A stretch of 64,000 bases of DNA from Fictibacillus sp. BK138 (lineage in GTDB: Bacteria > Bacillota > Bacilli > Bacillales > Fictibacillaceae), in the NCBI RefSeq assembly GCF_004216955.1, contig NZ_SGXL01000001.1, positions 744,001 through 808,000 on the forward strand, written 5' to 3'. The notes under the pieces are model-generated. The model searched no databases. It saw nothing but the letters and a program-made list of their open reading frames with translations, and was not told the origin of the DNA. Shown here in pieces: positions 1 to 8,991 of this stretch (position 1 is the first letter of the stretch; each line of letters starts with the position of its first letter). The translations under genes were made by a program, and so were the position numbers.

Positions 1-753
1 TTCAGGACTTAAACCGGTAAGTGTCGTTTTCACTCCAATAAGTTTTAGCGTTGAAACAAGCTGGAAGATACGGTGGGCTACCATTGTATCAATATAGCTT
101 ACTCCTGATAAGTCAATGACAAGTGATGTGATCTCGCTATCCACACATTGTTGTAAAGTGGAGTCTAATAATATTTTCGCTCGATTTGTATCAATTTCTC
201 CCACGACAGGAAGAACAGCTACACCAGGAAAAAGTGGAACGACTGGAACGGAAAGCTCTTGAAGGGATAAGTGAAACTTTTCTGCCATATCTCTATAGTT
301 GTTTACATAGGACTTACTAAACGCTTGTACGGCATAATCAATCATCGGATTAATCGTAGTTGAGATGTGTAAAACAGATTCTGCTGACATGGATTGCAAT
401 GAGCCTTCTTCTTTAATAAAATCCCAAATGGCATTTCGATAGTAAGAAGTGCTTTCCAATGATTCATTTAACGGCTGTCCGGAATGAACCGCAAGCATTC
501 CGACCTTTTCGCCCCACTCAGAGATCGTCTTTTTTGGATCATCGATTTTACCGGAAATCCCGTCTCCCACTAATCGAATAAAAGTGATGGACGCCTCTAG
601 TCCTTCCTGCTTTTGGTCTCTTTGCTGAAGCGACACATATGTTTCATTATCTGTAATGTTTTTGATGATCTTCAGTGCGATTTGTTCTGCATTTTCGTTA
701 ATCTTGTTTCCGATTTCAATCTGATCTGACTTTTGCTTCATTTGAAGATCCAT
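1..753 (-). CDS. RsbR-type STAS-domain stress protein (partial, C-terminus off the left edge)
   Basis: The complement read from an ATG at 753 gives 251 codons that leave the window, so the last residues are missing. The first ~150 residues are helical, as in the N-terminal sensor half of RsbR-family proteins. From about residue 165 the sequence resembles a STAS domain (VVGEIDTNRA, then LVIDLSGVSYIDTMVA, then TLTGLSPE). The IDT and LTG threonines fall where RsbR proteins are phosphorylated by RsbT. In B. subtilis such proteins build the stressosome that feeds SigB. No rsbS or rsbT is visible, so this could be one of the dispersed paralogues. Family assignment is good; which paralogue is unknown. 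Confidence 0.82.
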   Translation of the reverse strand, partial: MDLQMKQKSDQIEIGNKINENAEQIALKIIKNITDNETYVSLQQRDQKQEGLEASITFIRLVGDGISGKIDDPKKTISEWGEKVGMLAVHSGQPLNESLESTSYYRNAIWDFIKEEGSLQSMSAESVLHISTTINPMIDYAVQAFSKSYVNNYRDMAEKFHLSLQELSVPVVPLFPGVAVLPVVGEIDTNRAKILLDSTLQQCVDSEITSLVIDLSGVSYIDTMVAHRIFQLVSTLKLIGVKTTLTGLSPE

Positions 754-883
754 TTACAACTCCTAATAATTTCAGACATTAATTTTATTGTAGCAAAAAC
801 AATTCATATATGTTTGAAATTACTGAAAAATTTTTAAAAGTATGAAATAATTAAAAAAGATGTCGATATATAGAGTAAGAGGC

Positions 884-917
884 AAAAAAAACAGGCCTCT
901 ACGAAAGAGTCCTGTTT
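884..917 (-). terminator. Terminator of the minus-strand csp gene
   Basis: On the minus strand the arms AAACAGG and CCTGTTT enclose a second stem CTCT/AGAG, and the hairpin ends in a run of eight T. It lies 15-50 nt past the csp stop codon. Confidence 0.85.
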
Positions 918-931
918 ATCTATTTAGGCTA

Positions 932-1132
932 TTACGCCTTACGTACGTTAGTAGCTTGAGGTCCGCGTTGACCTTGTTCAACTTCAAAAGTTACGTCTTG
1001 ACCTTCATCTAATGACTTGAATCCTTCTGATTGGATAGCTGAGAAATGTACGAATACGTCGTCTCCACCTTCGCGCTCGATGAATCCGAAACCTTTTTCT
1101 GCGTTAAACCATTTAACTTTACCTTGTTCCAT
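932..1132 (-). CDS. Cold-shock protein (CspA/CspB family)
   Basis: This is a 66-residue single cold-shock domain that binds single-stranded RNA and DNA and melts RNA structure. The RNP-1 motif KGFGFIE and RNP-2 motif VFVHFSAI are intact, and the length is normal. The start is the ATG at 1132, preceded by GGAGGC; an in-frame extension to 1165 adds 11 unconserved residues and was rejected. The gene is transcribed alone, with its own promoter and terminator. The protein is nearly identical to the csp at 54952, but this copy has a short leader of about 26 nt where the other has about 185 nt. Confidence 0.96.
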   Translation of the reverse strand: MEQGKVKWFNAEKGFGFIEREGGDDVFVHFSAIQSEGFKSLDEGQDVTFEVEQGQRGPQATNVRKA

Positions 1133-1164
1133 GTTTGTTGCCTCCTGTCGTGCCAATCCGCACA

Positions 1165-1193
1165 ATAATACTATCCTTGCTCAAAAATATCAA
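1165..1193 (-). promoter_or_regulatory. SigA-type promoter of csp
   Basis: On the minus strand, TTGATA (1193-1188) and TATTAT (1170-1165) are separated by 17 bp. Transcription would start near 1158, leaving a very short untranslated leader. Confidence 0.65.
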
Positions 1194-1522
1194 GATAATC
1201 ATTACCTGTTACAATCGAACAAAAATAATTCTTCCTAATCGTAACACTTTCATCTTCAATACACAAGGGTAAGTGGCAAACGATTATTTTCGTTTGATTT
1301 CTTAGCGGCTGAAAACGGCGGTCCATCAAGGAAATGATGAATAAAATTTATAAAAATTTGGTAAAATCGATGCATATAAACTACCAGACATTAGGTAAAT
1401 AGTAATTACTAACTATAATTACACTCTCATATAGAGATGACTTTTGAAAATGCCTTTCTGGTTTTAACTTCCTTTTATTCGTGGTACATTTAGAAAAAGT
1501 CTAAAAATAATGGCGTGATGTT

Positions 1523-2539
1523 ATGGATAAAAAGAAAGTTGTTGACCAATGGCAGCGTCCTCTCCGGGATCTGCGGATATCAGTGACTGACCAATGTAAT
1601 TTTCGCTGTACGTACTGTATGCCTAAAGAAATTTTCGGAACGGATTATCCCTTCTTAACAAATGAAGAGTTATTATCTTTTGATGAGATCGTCCGGATAG
1701 CCACTCAATTTGCTCATGCAGGCGTTGAGAAAATCCGTATCACAGGCGGCGAACCCTTATTACGTAAGGGGTTACCTGATCTTTTAAAAAGACTTCGTTC
1801 TATTGAAGGAATTAAAGATATTGCATTAACTACAAATGGTGTGCTGCTGCCTAAACTCGCAGTTGAACTTAAAGATGCAGGGATGGACCGGGTTACCGTA
1901 AGTCTGGATACACTTGATGATCAACTTTTCGGTCATATAAACGGACGGGGTGTAGGGGTTCAGCCAATTTTAAAAGGAATTGAAGCTGCCCACCAGGCAG
2001 GTCTTAAAGTGAAAATTAACATGATGGTCAAAAAAGGGATCAATGACCGAGAGATCCTTCCGATGGCCCGATATTTTAAGAACACTCCTTATGTGCTTCG
2101 GTTCATTGAATATATGGATGTTGGAACATCGAATGGATGGAATTGGGACGATGTCGTTACTAAGGATCAAATCCTAAAGGTGATCGGTGATGAACTTCCT
2201 CTTGAACCGGTTTCCGGCCATTATTATGGTGAAGTTGCAAAAAGGTATCAATATAAAGATGGAAAAGGTGAGATCGGTATCATTTCTTCTATTAGTGATG
2301 CTTTTTGTTCCACATGCACGAGAGCTCGGCTTTCAGCAGATGGAAAGGTGTATACTTGCCTGTTTGCTTCAAGCGGTACGGATTTTAAACACTTTATACG
2401 TGATGGAGTTCCTGATCATGAGATTTATGAGCGAGTAGTAAACACATGGGGCAATAGAAAAGACCGCTATTCAGATGAAAGAAGAGAAAAGAATGCTGAA
2501 GAACGAAAAAAGATAGAAATGTCATATATCGGGGGCTGA
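1523..2539 (+). CDS. moaA: GTP 3',8-cyclase (molybdenum cofactor synthesis)
   Basis: MoaA is a radical-SAM enzyme that converts GTP to 3',8-cyclo-GTP, the first step of molybdopterin synthesis. The N-terminal cluster motif CNFRCTYC (about residues 26-33) binds the [4Fe-4S] used with SAM. The SAM-binding GGEP follows near residue 75. The C-terminal motif CSTCTRARLSADGKVYTC carries the three cysteines of the second cluster, which binds GTP. The length of 338 residues is normal. The start follows a weak ribosome site (GGCGTG). No other moa or moe gene is nearby, and a terminator overlaps the stop, so it stands alone. Confidence 0.96.
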   Translation: MDKKKVVDQWQRPLRDLRISVTDQCNFRCTYCMPKEIFGTDYPFLTNEELLSFDEIVRIATQFAHAGVEKIRITGGEPLLRKGLPDLLKRLRSIEGIKDIALTTNGVLLPKLAVELKDAGMDRVTVSLDTLDDQLFGHINGRGVGVQPILKGIEAAHQAGLKVKINMMVKKGINDREILPMARYFKNTPYVLRFIEYMDVGTSNGWNWDDVVTKDQILKVIGDELPLEPVSGHYYGEVAKRYQYKDGKGEIGIISSISDAFCSTCTRARLSADGKVYTCLFASSGTDFKHFIRDGVPDHEIYERVVNTWGNRKDRYSDERREKNAEERKKIEMSYIGG

Positions 2540-2561
2540 TGAAAATCAGCTTCTTTTTTTT
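2535..2561 (+). terminator. moaA terminator overlapping the stop codon
   Basis: GCTGAT and ATCAGC pair around a GAAA loop and are followed by a T-rich tail. The moaA TGA lies inside the 5' arm. Confidence 0.85.
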
Positions 2562-2565
2562 GCGC

Positions 2566-2594
2566 TTGAAGTTTGTTAATAACTATTTTATAAT
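2566..2594 (+). promoter_or_regulatory. SigA-type promoter of the CatE-like gene
   Basis: TTGAAG (2566-2571) and a perfect TATAAT (2589-2594) are separated by 17 bp, about 45 bp before the ATG at 2638. Confidence 0.75.
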
Positions 2595-2612
2595 TACTTA
2601 CATAAAGTAATT
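2592..2612 (+). promoter_or_regulatory. Inverted-repeat operator overlapping the -10 box
   Basis: AATTACTT and AAGTAATT form a perfect 8-bp inverted repeat around a 5-bp spacer. It begins inside the -10 box and covers the expected start point, the place for a repressor. In B. subtilis, catE is controlled by the MarR/DUF24 repressors YodB and CatR. A homologous regulator here is an inference. Confidence 0.6.
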
Positions 2613-2637
2613 AAATTTAGAAAGAAGGTTTTTATAA

Positions 2638-3492
2638 ATGAAGCCTATTCATAAAGATACACATATCGGTAATGTCACACTCAAGATAAGAGACCTGGAG
2701 AAACTGATTAAGTATTATACAGAGACCATCGGATTAAAAATATTGACTAGATCCGATTCTGCTGCACAGTTAACAGCTGACGGAATTCAGCCGCTTCTGA
2801 CATTGGAAGGCAATTCAAGCCTTGAACAGCGTCCGGTTCGCAGTGCTGGCTTATATCATTTAGCATTGCTAGTACCCACAAGGAAGGATCTAGCGAATGT
2901 TCTTCAGCATTTTATACAATCAGATACCCGCCTTGTTGGAGCATCCAACCATAAATTCAGTGAAGCCATCTACCTGCAAGACCCTGAAAACAACGGGATA
3001 GAAATTTATCGAGATGTTGACCGGAAAGATTGGGTCCGTGATGAAAAAGGAAAATTGCCTGCTGTGAGCGAACCATTAGATGTACATGGTTTATTAGGTG
3101 AAACTGATAATTCACAGTGGAAGGGTCTGCCGGAAAAAACGGTAATGGGACATGTGCATTTAAACGTGACCAACATTCCTGAAGCTGAAGAGTTCTATAT
3201 GAATGTGCTCGGTTTTGAAGAACAAACAAGAATGGCTCATCATGCCTTATTTATCTCAGCTGGTGGATATCATCACCACATTGCTTTGAATATCTGGAAC
3301 GGTCCGAACGCTATTCCTTCACCAATAGATGCAACGGGTCTTTTGCATTATGAAATCGTTGTGCCGAGTGCTGAGGTTTTTGAATCGCTGAAAAATTCCC
3401 TGGAGCAGCATAATATAGCGTTCATTGCTGAATCCAACCAAATTTTTGTGAAGGATCCAGCTGGAAATGGCATAATTATAAAAATTAGTTAG
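2638..3492 (+). CDS. CatE-like catechol-2,3-dioxygenase / VOC-family protein
   Basis: This 284-residue protein has two vicinal-oxygen-chelate halves, matching the size and layout of B. subtilis CatE. The halves begin at IGNVTLKIRDLEKLIKYYTE (about residue 10) and MGHVHLNVTNIPEAEEFY (about residue 169). Metal-ligand candidates in the C-terminal half are H171, the His cluster of GGYHHHIALN and a late Glu, as in extradiol dioxygenases. Such enzymes open catechol rings and protect against catechols and quinones. The gene is monocistronic behind its own promoter and an inverted-repeat operator. A glyoxalase-like role cannot be excluded. Confidence 0.85.
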   Translation: MKPIHKDTHIGNVTLKIRDLEKLIKYYTETIGLKILTRSDSAAQLTADGIQPLLTLEGNSSLEQRPVRSAGLYHLALLVPTRKDLANVLQHFIQSDTRLVGASNHKFSEAIYLQDPENNGIEIYRDVDRKDWVRDEKGKLPAVSEPLDVHGLLGETDNSQWKGLPEKTVMGHVHLNVTNIPEAEEFYMNVLGFEEQTRMAHHALFISAGGYHHHIALNIWNGPNAIPSPIDATGLLHYEIVVPSAEVFESLKNSLEQHNIAFIAESNQIFVKDPAGNGIIIKIS

Positions 3493-3575
3493 AAAGTTTG
3501 TTATTTAAAGTAAATATAAGGGAATAGTTCATAAACGGATCTTTTTAAAAATTTGTCAGTAAAGAAGGGGTCTTT

Positions 3576-4250
3576 ATGAAGAAAAAAACTTGGGTGAAGT
3601 TAACAGTCCTATTTGCTGCTGTTATTCTTTTGTTCGCACTCAACCATTTTGTTTTCAAACTTACCCCTATGTCTTTACGCGACTGGGTGCTGTCCTTTGG
3701 CATGGTAGCACCTATCATATATGTCTTGATCAATGTGATTCGTCCCTTTACGCTCTTTCCTATTTCTGTTCTGTCACTTGCTGGCGGACTAGCGTTTGGT
3801 GCTGTCTGGGGAACGGTGTATACGGTTTTCAGCGCGACACTTGGGGCAGTTATTTCTTTTTATCTCGCCAAGCATTTGGGAGCCCGCTGGCTGAAAAAAA
3901 CAACAGATGCTCCATCCAGGATTGAAAAATGGCAGAAACAATTAAAAGAAAAGGGATTCTTTTATATTTTCCTCCTCAGGATCATTCCGATTTTGAATTT
4001 TGATCTTATAAGTTATGTAGCAGGGATATCCCGATTAAAGTTTCGTTCCTATGTTTTTGCAACCATGCTCGGGGTGCTGCCGGGAACACTCGCGTATAAC
4101 CTGCTGGGGGATAGTTTTATAAAAGGAAACGGAACAGCCATTGCCATTGCCGTTTGTCTCGTGATTTTAGCAGCCTGCATTCCTATACTTTTAAAAAATA
4201 AAAGCCTCCTATCAGGACAGATTCAAACTCAAAAAGAAGATAACGCGTAA
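3576..4250 (+). CDS. TVP38/TMEM64 (VTT/DedA superfamily) membrane protein
   Basis: This is a 224-residue polytopic membrane protein. A first membrane segment spans about residues 7-27. The VTT core runs from about residue 60 to 180, with the small-residue-rich signature GGLAFGAVWGTVYTVFSATL and the re-entrant segment RIIPILNFDLISYVAGISR. Relatives act in the lipid bilayer, and DedA-superfamily members are implicated in lipid flipping and membrane homeostasis. The exact substrate here is unknown. The gene has a good Shine-Dalgarno site (AGAAGGGG) and a strong terminator directly after it, so it is probably a single-gene unit. Confidence 0.88.
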   Translation: MKKKTWVKLTVLFAAVILLFALNHFVFKLTPMSLRDWVLSFGMVAPIIYVLINVIRPFTLFPISVLSLAGGLAFGAVWGTVYTVFSATLGAVISFYLAKHLGARWLKKTTDAPSRIEKWQKQLKEKGFFYIFLLRIIPILNFDLISYVAGISRLKFRSYVFATMLGVLPGTLAYNLLGDSFIKGNGTAIAIAVCLVILAACIPILLKNKSLLSGQIQTQKEDNA

Positions 4251-4279
4251 ACCTTGCTAAGTTTAGCAAGGTTTTTTTG
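4251..4279 (+). terminator. Terminator after the TVP38 gene
   Basis: ACCTTGCTAA pairs with TTAGCAAGGT, followed by seven T. Confidence 0.92.
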
Positions 4280-4309
4280 TTGTGGAATGCTTACCTGTTA
4301 TCGAGCTTT

Positions 4310-4335
4310 GTCGCCTTGTGGTTTTATTGTTTTTT
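4310..4335 (+). repeat. Short dispersed repeat, copy 1
   Basis: A ~25-bp stretch ending in GTGGTTTTATTGTTTTT recurs at 33823-33847 with only three or four differences. Both lie downstream of genes. The rest of the gap from 4280 to 4440 holds no gene that I can support. Confidence 0.5.
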
Positions 4336-4441
4336 GTTTCCGCTAAGCCGGGGATTAATTGGATTAACGCGAGATTAAGAATGAACGGGTGGTCTGTATA
4401 ATAGAACGTCGGTGCTTTTGAGCACAATACTTGTTCCTTAT

Positions 4442-4456
4442 TAATAATTATTATAA
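4442..4456 (+). promoter_or_regulatory. PerR-box-like site
   Basis: TAATAATTATTATAA matches the B. subtilis Per box TTATAATNATTATAA at 13 of 14 defined positions. It lies just upstream of the -35 box of the peroxiredoxin operon. AT-rich sequence makes chance matches easier, so this is a candidate. Confidence 0.55.
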
Positions 4457-4463
4457 ATTAGTA

Positions 4464-4491
4464 TTGACTTCAAAAAAGCAATCAGTATAAT
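4464..4491 (+). promoter_or_regulatory. SigA-type promoter of the ykuU-ykuV-dps operon
   Basis: TTGACT (4464-4469) and a perfect TATAAT (4486-4491) are separated by 16 bp, giving a leader of about 65 nt that contains the Fur box. Confidence 0.78.
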
Positions 4492-4512
4492 TAAGATTGT
4501 TGATTAAAATAT

Positions 4513-4531
4513 GATAATGATATTCATTATC
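4513..4531 (+). promoter_or_regulatory. Fur box
   Basis: GATAATGATATTCATTATC matches the classical 19-bp Fur box at 18 of 19 positions. It lies in the early transcribed region before the peroxiredoxin gene. Confidence 0.8.
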
Positions 4532-4560
4532 ATTTAAAGATAAAAGGAGTTGAAGTAATC

Positions 4561-5103
4561 ATGGCAGAAAGAATGGTTGGCAAACAGGCTCCTCGCTTTG
4601 AGATGGAAGCGATCATGCCGAACAAAGAGACGAAAAAAGTAAGTTTAGAAGAGAACATGAAAAACGGAAAATGGACAGTTCTTTTCTTTTATCCAATGGA
4701 CTTTACCTTTGTATGTCCGACAGAAATTACGGCGTTATCTGACAGATACGATGAATTCCAAGACTTAGATGCTGAAGTGATCGGAGTTTCAACGGATACG
4801 GTTCATACGCATCTGGCGTGGATCAACACTAAGCGTGAAGACAACGGGCTGGGTGAACTGAACTACCCGCTTGCTGCAGATACAAACCACCAAGTATCCC
4901 GTGACTATGGTGTTTTAATTGAAGAAGAGGGCGTTGCATTACGTGGTTTGTTCATTATCAACCCTGAAGGTGAAATGATGTACCAGGTTGTTTTCCATAA
5001 CAACATCGGACGAGATGCTGACGAAACATTGCGTGTCTTACAAGCACTTCAAACTGGCGGTCTTTGCCCGGCTAACTGGAAGCCAGGTCAAAAGACTCTA
5101 TAA
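4561..5103 (+). CDS. ykuU: 2-Cys peroxiredoxin (YkuU-like)
   Basis: This 180-residue AhpC/Prx1-type peroxiredoxin reduces hydrogen and organic peroxides with an active-site thiol. The peroxidatic cysteine lies in FTFVCPTE (about residue 52) and the resolving cysteine in GGLCPANW (about residue 169), so it is a typical 2-Cys enzyme. It is the first gene of an operon with ykuV (57-nt gap) and a Dps gene. YkuV is its likely partner or reductant. A strong promoter, a Fur box and a PerR-like box precede it, which suggests control by iron and peroxide. Confidence 0.93.
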   Translation: MAERMVGKQAPRFEMEAIMPNKETKKVSLEENMKNGKWTVLFFYPMDFTFVCPTEITALSDRYDEFQDLDAEVIGVSTDTVHTHLAWINTKREDNGLGELNYPLAADTNHQVSRDYGVLIEEEGVALRGLFIINPEGEMMYQVVFHNNIGRDADETLRVLQALQTGGLCPANWKPGQKTL

Positions 5104-5160
5104 AAATAGAAAAAAATCAAGAAAATTAAACACCTGTTTAAAATATGGAGGTTATAAGAG

Positions 5161-5610
5161 ATGAAGTTACGTGAACAGATGCCTGAATTAGATGGTGCAA
5201 CAACATGGTTGAACGATGAAGTGAAAAAAGAAGACCTTGTAGGAGAAAAAGCAACGCTGATTCATTTTTGGTCAGTAAGCTGTGGGCTTTGTAAAGAAGC
5301 AATGCCAGATGTGAACGAACTTCGTGACGAGTATGAAGATGACTTAAATGTAGTAGCGGTTCATATGCCTCGTTCTGAAAACGATCTTGATATGAGCGTG
5401 ATCGAACAGATGGCAATGGGACACGATATTTCTCAGCCGATCTATGTGGACAGTGAACATAAGCTGACTGATGCTTTTGAAAATAAATATGTTCCGGCAT
5501 ATTATGTTTTTGATAAAGAAGGAAAACTGCGTCATTTCCAAGCGGGCGGAAGCGGAATGGACATGCTTCGCAAACGCTTGAACCGTGTTTTGAACGAAGA
5601 AACAAAATAG
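5161..5610 (+). CDS. ykuV: Thiol-disulfide oxidoreductase (YkuV-like)
   Basis: This is a 149-residue thioredoxin-fold protein without a signal peptide, so it is cytoplasmic. The active site is CGLC (in [12 protein letters not shown], about residues 40-43), in place of the CxxC of thioredoxin. The cis-proline segment [12 protein letters not shown] and the C-terminal FQAGGSGM match YkuV closely. It has a good Shine-Dalgarno site (GGAGG) and lies between the peroxiredoxin and Dps genes. Reduction of the peroxiredoxin is the natural inference from this context. Confidence 0.92.
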   Translation: MKLREQMPELDGATTWLNDEVKKEDLVGEKATLIHFWSVSCGLCKEAMPDVNELRDEYEDDLNVVAVHMPRSENDLDMSVIEQMAMGHDISQPIYVDSEHKLTDAFENKYVPAYYVFDKEGKLRHFQAGGSGMDMLRKRLNRVLNEETK

Positions 5611-5621
5611 GAGGGTCTTTT

Positions 5622-6056
5622 ATGAATTCCATTCAAGATGTACTAAACAAACAGGTTGCGAACTGGAACGTGCTTTTTGTGAAACTGCATAACTATCATT
5701 GGTATGTAAAGGGTCCTCATTTCTTTACCCTTCATGAAAAATTTGAGGAACTATACAATGAAGCTGCAACGAACATTGATGAACTTGCTGAGCGCTTGCT
5801 TGTTTTAAAGGGTACACCTGTCGCCACGATGAAAGAATATTTAGAGATGGCTACAGTCGAAGAAGCAAAAGGCGGAGAAACAGCGGAAGAGATGGTCCAT
5901 AACGTAATCAATGATTTTGAGCTATTGATCTCTGAGATTAAAGAGGGTATGGAAGTAACGGAGCGCGAAGGCGATGAAGTTACCCATGACATGCTGCTTT
6001 CCGTTCGTGAAAGCCTGGCAAAACACAACTGGATGCTTCGAGCTTTTGTTAGTTAA
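5622..6056 (+). CDS. Dps-family ferritin-like protein
   Basis: This 144-residue Dps/ferritin-like protein would form dodecamers that oxidise and store iron and can shield DNA from Fenton chemistry. The dinuclear ferroxidase signature is visible in [20 protein letters not shown] and in the following NIDELAERL. Only 11 nt separate it from ykuV, and it has a strong Shine-Dalgarno site (GGAGGG), so the three genes form one unit. A peroxide scavenger with an iron-sequestering protein under Fur/PerR-like sites is coherent. Whether it is closer to MrgA or to another Dps cannot be settled by eye. Confidence 0.93.
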   Translation: MNSIQDVLNKQVANWNVLFVKLHNYHWYVKGPHFFTLHEKFEELYNEAATNIDELAERLLVLKGTPVATMKEYLEMATVEEAKGGETAEEMVHNVINDFELLISEIKEGMEVTEREGDEVTHDMLLSVRESLAKHNWMLRAFVS

Positions 6057-6071
6057 ATAATTTAGATGATC

Positions 6072-6114
6072 AAAGCCCCAATTTGCATTTTGCAAGTTAG
6101 GGCTTTATTTTTGT
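6072..6114 (+). terminator. Terminator of the ykuU-ykuV-dps operon
   Basis: AAAGCCC and GGGCTTT form the outer stem, with TTGC/GCAA inside, followed by ATTTTTG. The rest of the gap to 6304 holds an extended -10 (TGATACAAT, 6261-6269) that probably serves the next gene. Confidence 0.88.
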
Positions 6115-6304
6115 CTTTTTTATTGAGTGGTTGTAACGGATACGGTGATTAATATCTCAAATATAATGCAGCTTGCTCTAACTAGCTTATTAATTTCTTC
6201 ATTTTTGTATGAAATATTTACAGACTGTACAAGATTGTAAAGTTGAAGACTGTGCATTTATGATACAATCATTGGGAATGTGTTTTTATAAAGGAGAGAA
6301 CTAA

Positions 6305-7924
<1,620 letters not shown>

Positions 7925-7938
7925 TTTTATGTGAAAGG

Positions 7939-7976
7939 AGTGTTAAGTCTGTAAAAAGATTTAGCACTTCTTTTTG
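7939..7976 (+). terminator. Terminator of the ABC-F gene
   Basis: AGTGTTAAGTCT and AGATTTAGCACT pair with two G-U wobbles and are followed by TCTTTTTG. Confidence 0.8.
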
Positions 7977-7992
7977 TTTAGGGGGAGAAAGT

Positions 7993-8316
7993 GTGGAGCG
8001 TTTTACTGAAGCGGTGATTCATGTGATTAAAAATATACCGCCTGGCAAGGTTATGTCTTATGGTCAAATCGCCAAAGTTGCAGGAAGTCCTAGAGGTGCA
8101 AGACAGGTCGTTCGTATCCTGCATTCGATGAGCGGAAAATACAACTTGCCATGGCATCGAGTAATCAATTCAAAAGGTGAAATCGGTATTCAGGATGAGG
8201 AACTGTTTTTTACTCAAAAATCGCTGCTGGAAGATGAAGGCGTGCAATTTAAAGGGAAAAACAAGATTGATATGGAAGAATATAGATACCACCCAGATGA
8301 GGATGTATATTTTTAA
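7993..8316 (+). CDS. Alkyltransferase-like protein (MGMT fold without the acceptor Cys)
   Basis: This 107-residue protein corresponds to the C-terminal DNA-binding domain of O6-methylguanine-DNA methyltransferase. The helix-turn-helix and Arg-finger region are present (GKVMSYGQIAKVAGSPRGAR). The active-site motif PCHRV is LPWHRVINSKG here, so Trp replaces the methyl-accepting Cys. This is the hallmark of ATL proteins, which bind alkylated guanine and hand it to nucleotide-excision repair. The start is GTG, 8 nt after GGGGGAGAA. It is followed 24 nt later by an acetyltransferase gene, and the two probably share a transcript. Confidence 0.9.
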   Translation: MERFTEAVIHVIKNIPPGKVMSYGQIAKVAGSPRGARQVVRILHSMSGKYNLPWHRVINSKGEIGIQDEELFFTQKSLLEDEGVQFKGKNKIDMEEYRYHPDEDVYF

Positions 8317-8340
8317 TAGAACATAGGGAGCCATTGATCG

Positions 8341-8829
8341 ATGAAAACTATGCAGAATCCGGTAATTAAAAAAGCAGAGTTGAAAGATAAAGAAACGATT
8401 AAAAATCTTATGCAATTCTATTTTTACGACTTCTCAGAGTTTGTTGAAGCGTACGTTGGAAATGACGGCTTGTTTGATGAGTATAAGTATTTGAACAACT
8501 ATTGGGAAGAAAGAGAGAGATTTCCTTATCTTATCGAAAAGGACGGAAAAATAGCAGGTTTTATCTTAGTAAGAGAAGTTCAAGAGGACGGTAAACGTCA
8601 CTGGTCGATAGCTGAATTCTTTATTATGAAGAAATTTCGGCTTAGCGGGTTAGGCAAACATGCGGCACACCAAGTTTTCGAGAAGCATAAAGGAAATTGG
8701 GAAGTTTTCCAGATTGAGAGTAACAAACCTGCCCAAGCTTTTTGGAGAAAAGTGATTTCTGAATATACCCATGGAGAATTTGTGGAGAGGACAGAAGAGG
8801 GAAGTCTAATCCAAGAGTTTTGTAGTTAA
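8341..8829 (+). CDS. GNAT-family N-acetyltransferase
   Basis: This 162-residue protein has the GNAT layout: an N-terminal alpha/beta part, a central strand pair (IAGFILVREV, then WSIAEFFIMKKFR) and the acetyl-CoA loop RLSGLGKHAAHQVF (about residues 100-113), followed by the NKPAQAFWRKV segment typical of motif B. The substrate is unknown. It lies directly behind the ATL gene and ends at a terminator. Relatives in Bacillaceae carry only general acetyltransferase annotations. Confidence 0.85.
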   Translation: MKTMQNPVIKKAELKDKETIKNLMQFYFYDFSEFVEAYVGNDGLFDEYKYLNNYWEERERFPYLIEKDGKIAGFILVREVQEDGKRHWSIAEFFIMKKFRLSGLGKHAAHQVFEKHKGNWEVFQIESNKPAQAFWRKVISEYTHGEFVERTEEGSLIQEFCS

Positions 8830-8848
8830 GACGCGGTCTATTATTAGG

Positions 8849-8880
8849 GTGATCCTTTGATTAGGATCGCTTTTTATTTT
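8849..8880 (+). terminator. Terminator after the GNAT gene
   Basis: GTGATCCT and AGGATCGC pair and are followed by TTTTTATTTTT. Confidence 0.88.
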
Positions 8881-8991
8881 TGCAGTAAAACGATATTAGA
8901 AGTTTTACTTTTTGTGATTAGGGCAAAATAGGATAGGAGCATTTGGTTTAAATCTATTTTTTATTGCATGGAATCATGAGAGGACGGAAAT

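Noticed and set aside
1398-1424. Two TAATTAC direct repeats before moaA as an operator
   Set aside because: They lie in very AT-rich DNA, match no operator I know, and are too short to separate from chance.
5138-5632. 164-codon open frame antisense to ykuV
   Set aside because: It is a shadow of ykuV with His/Ser/Leu-rich composition and no ribosome site.
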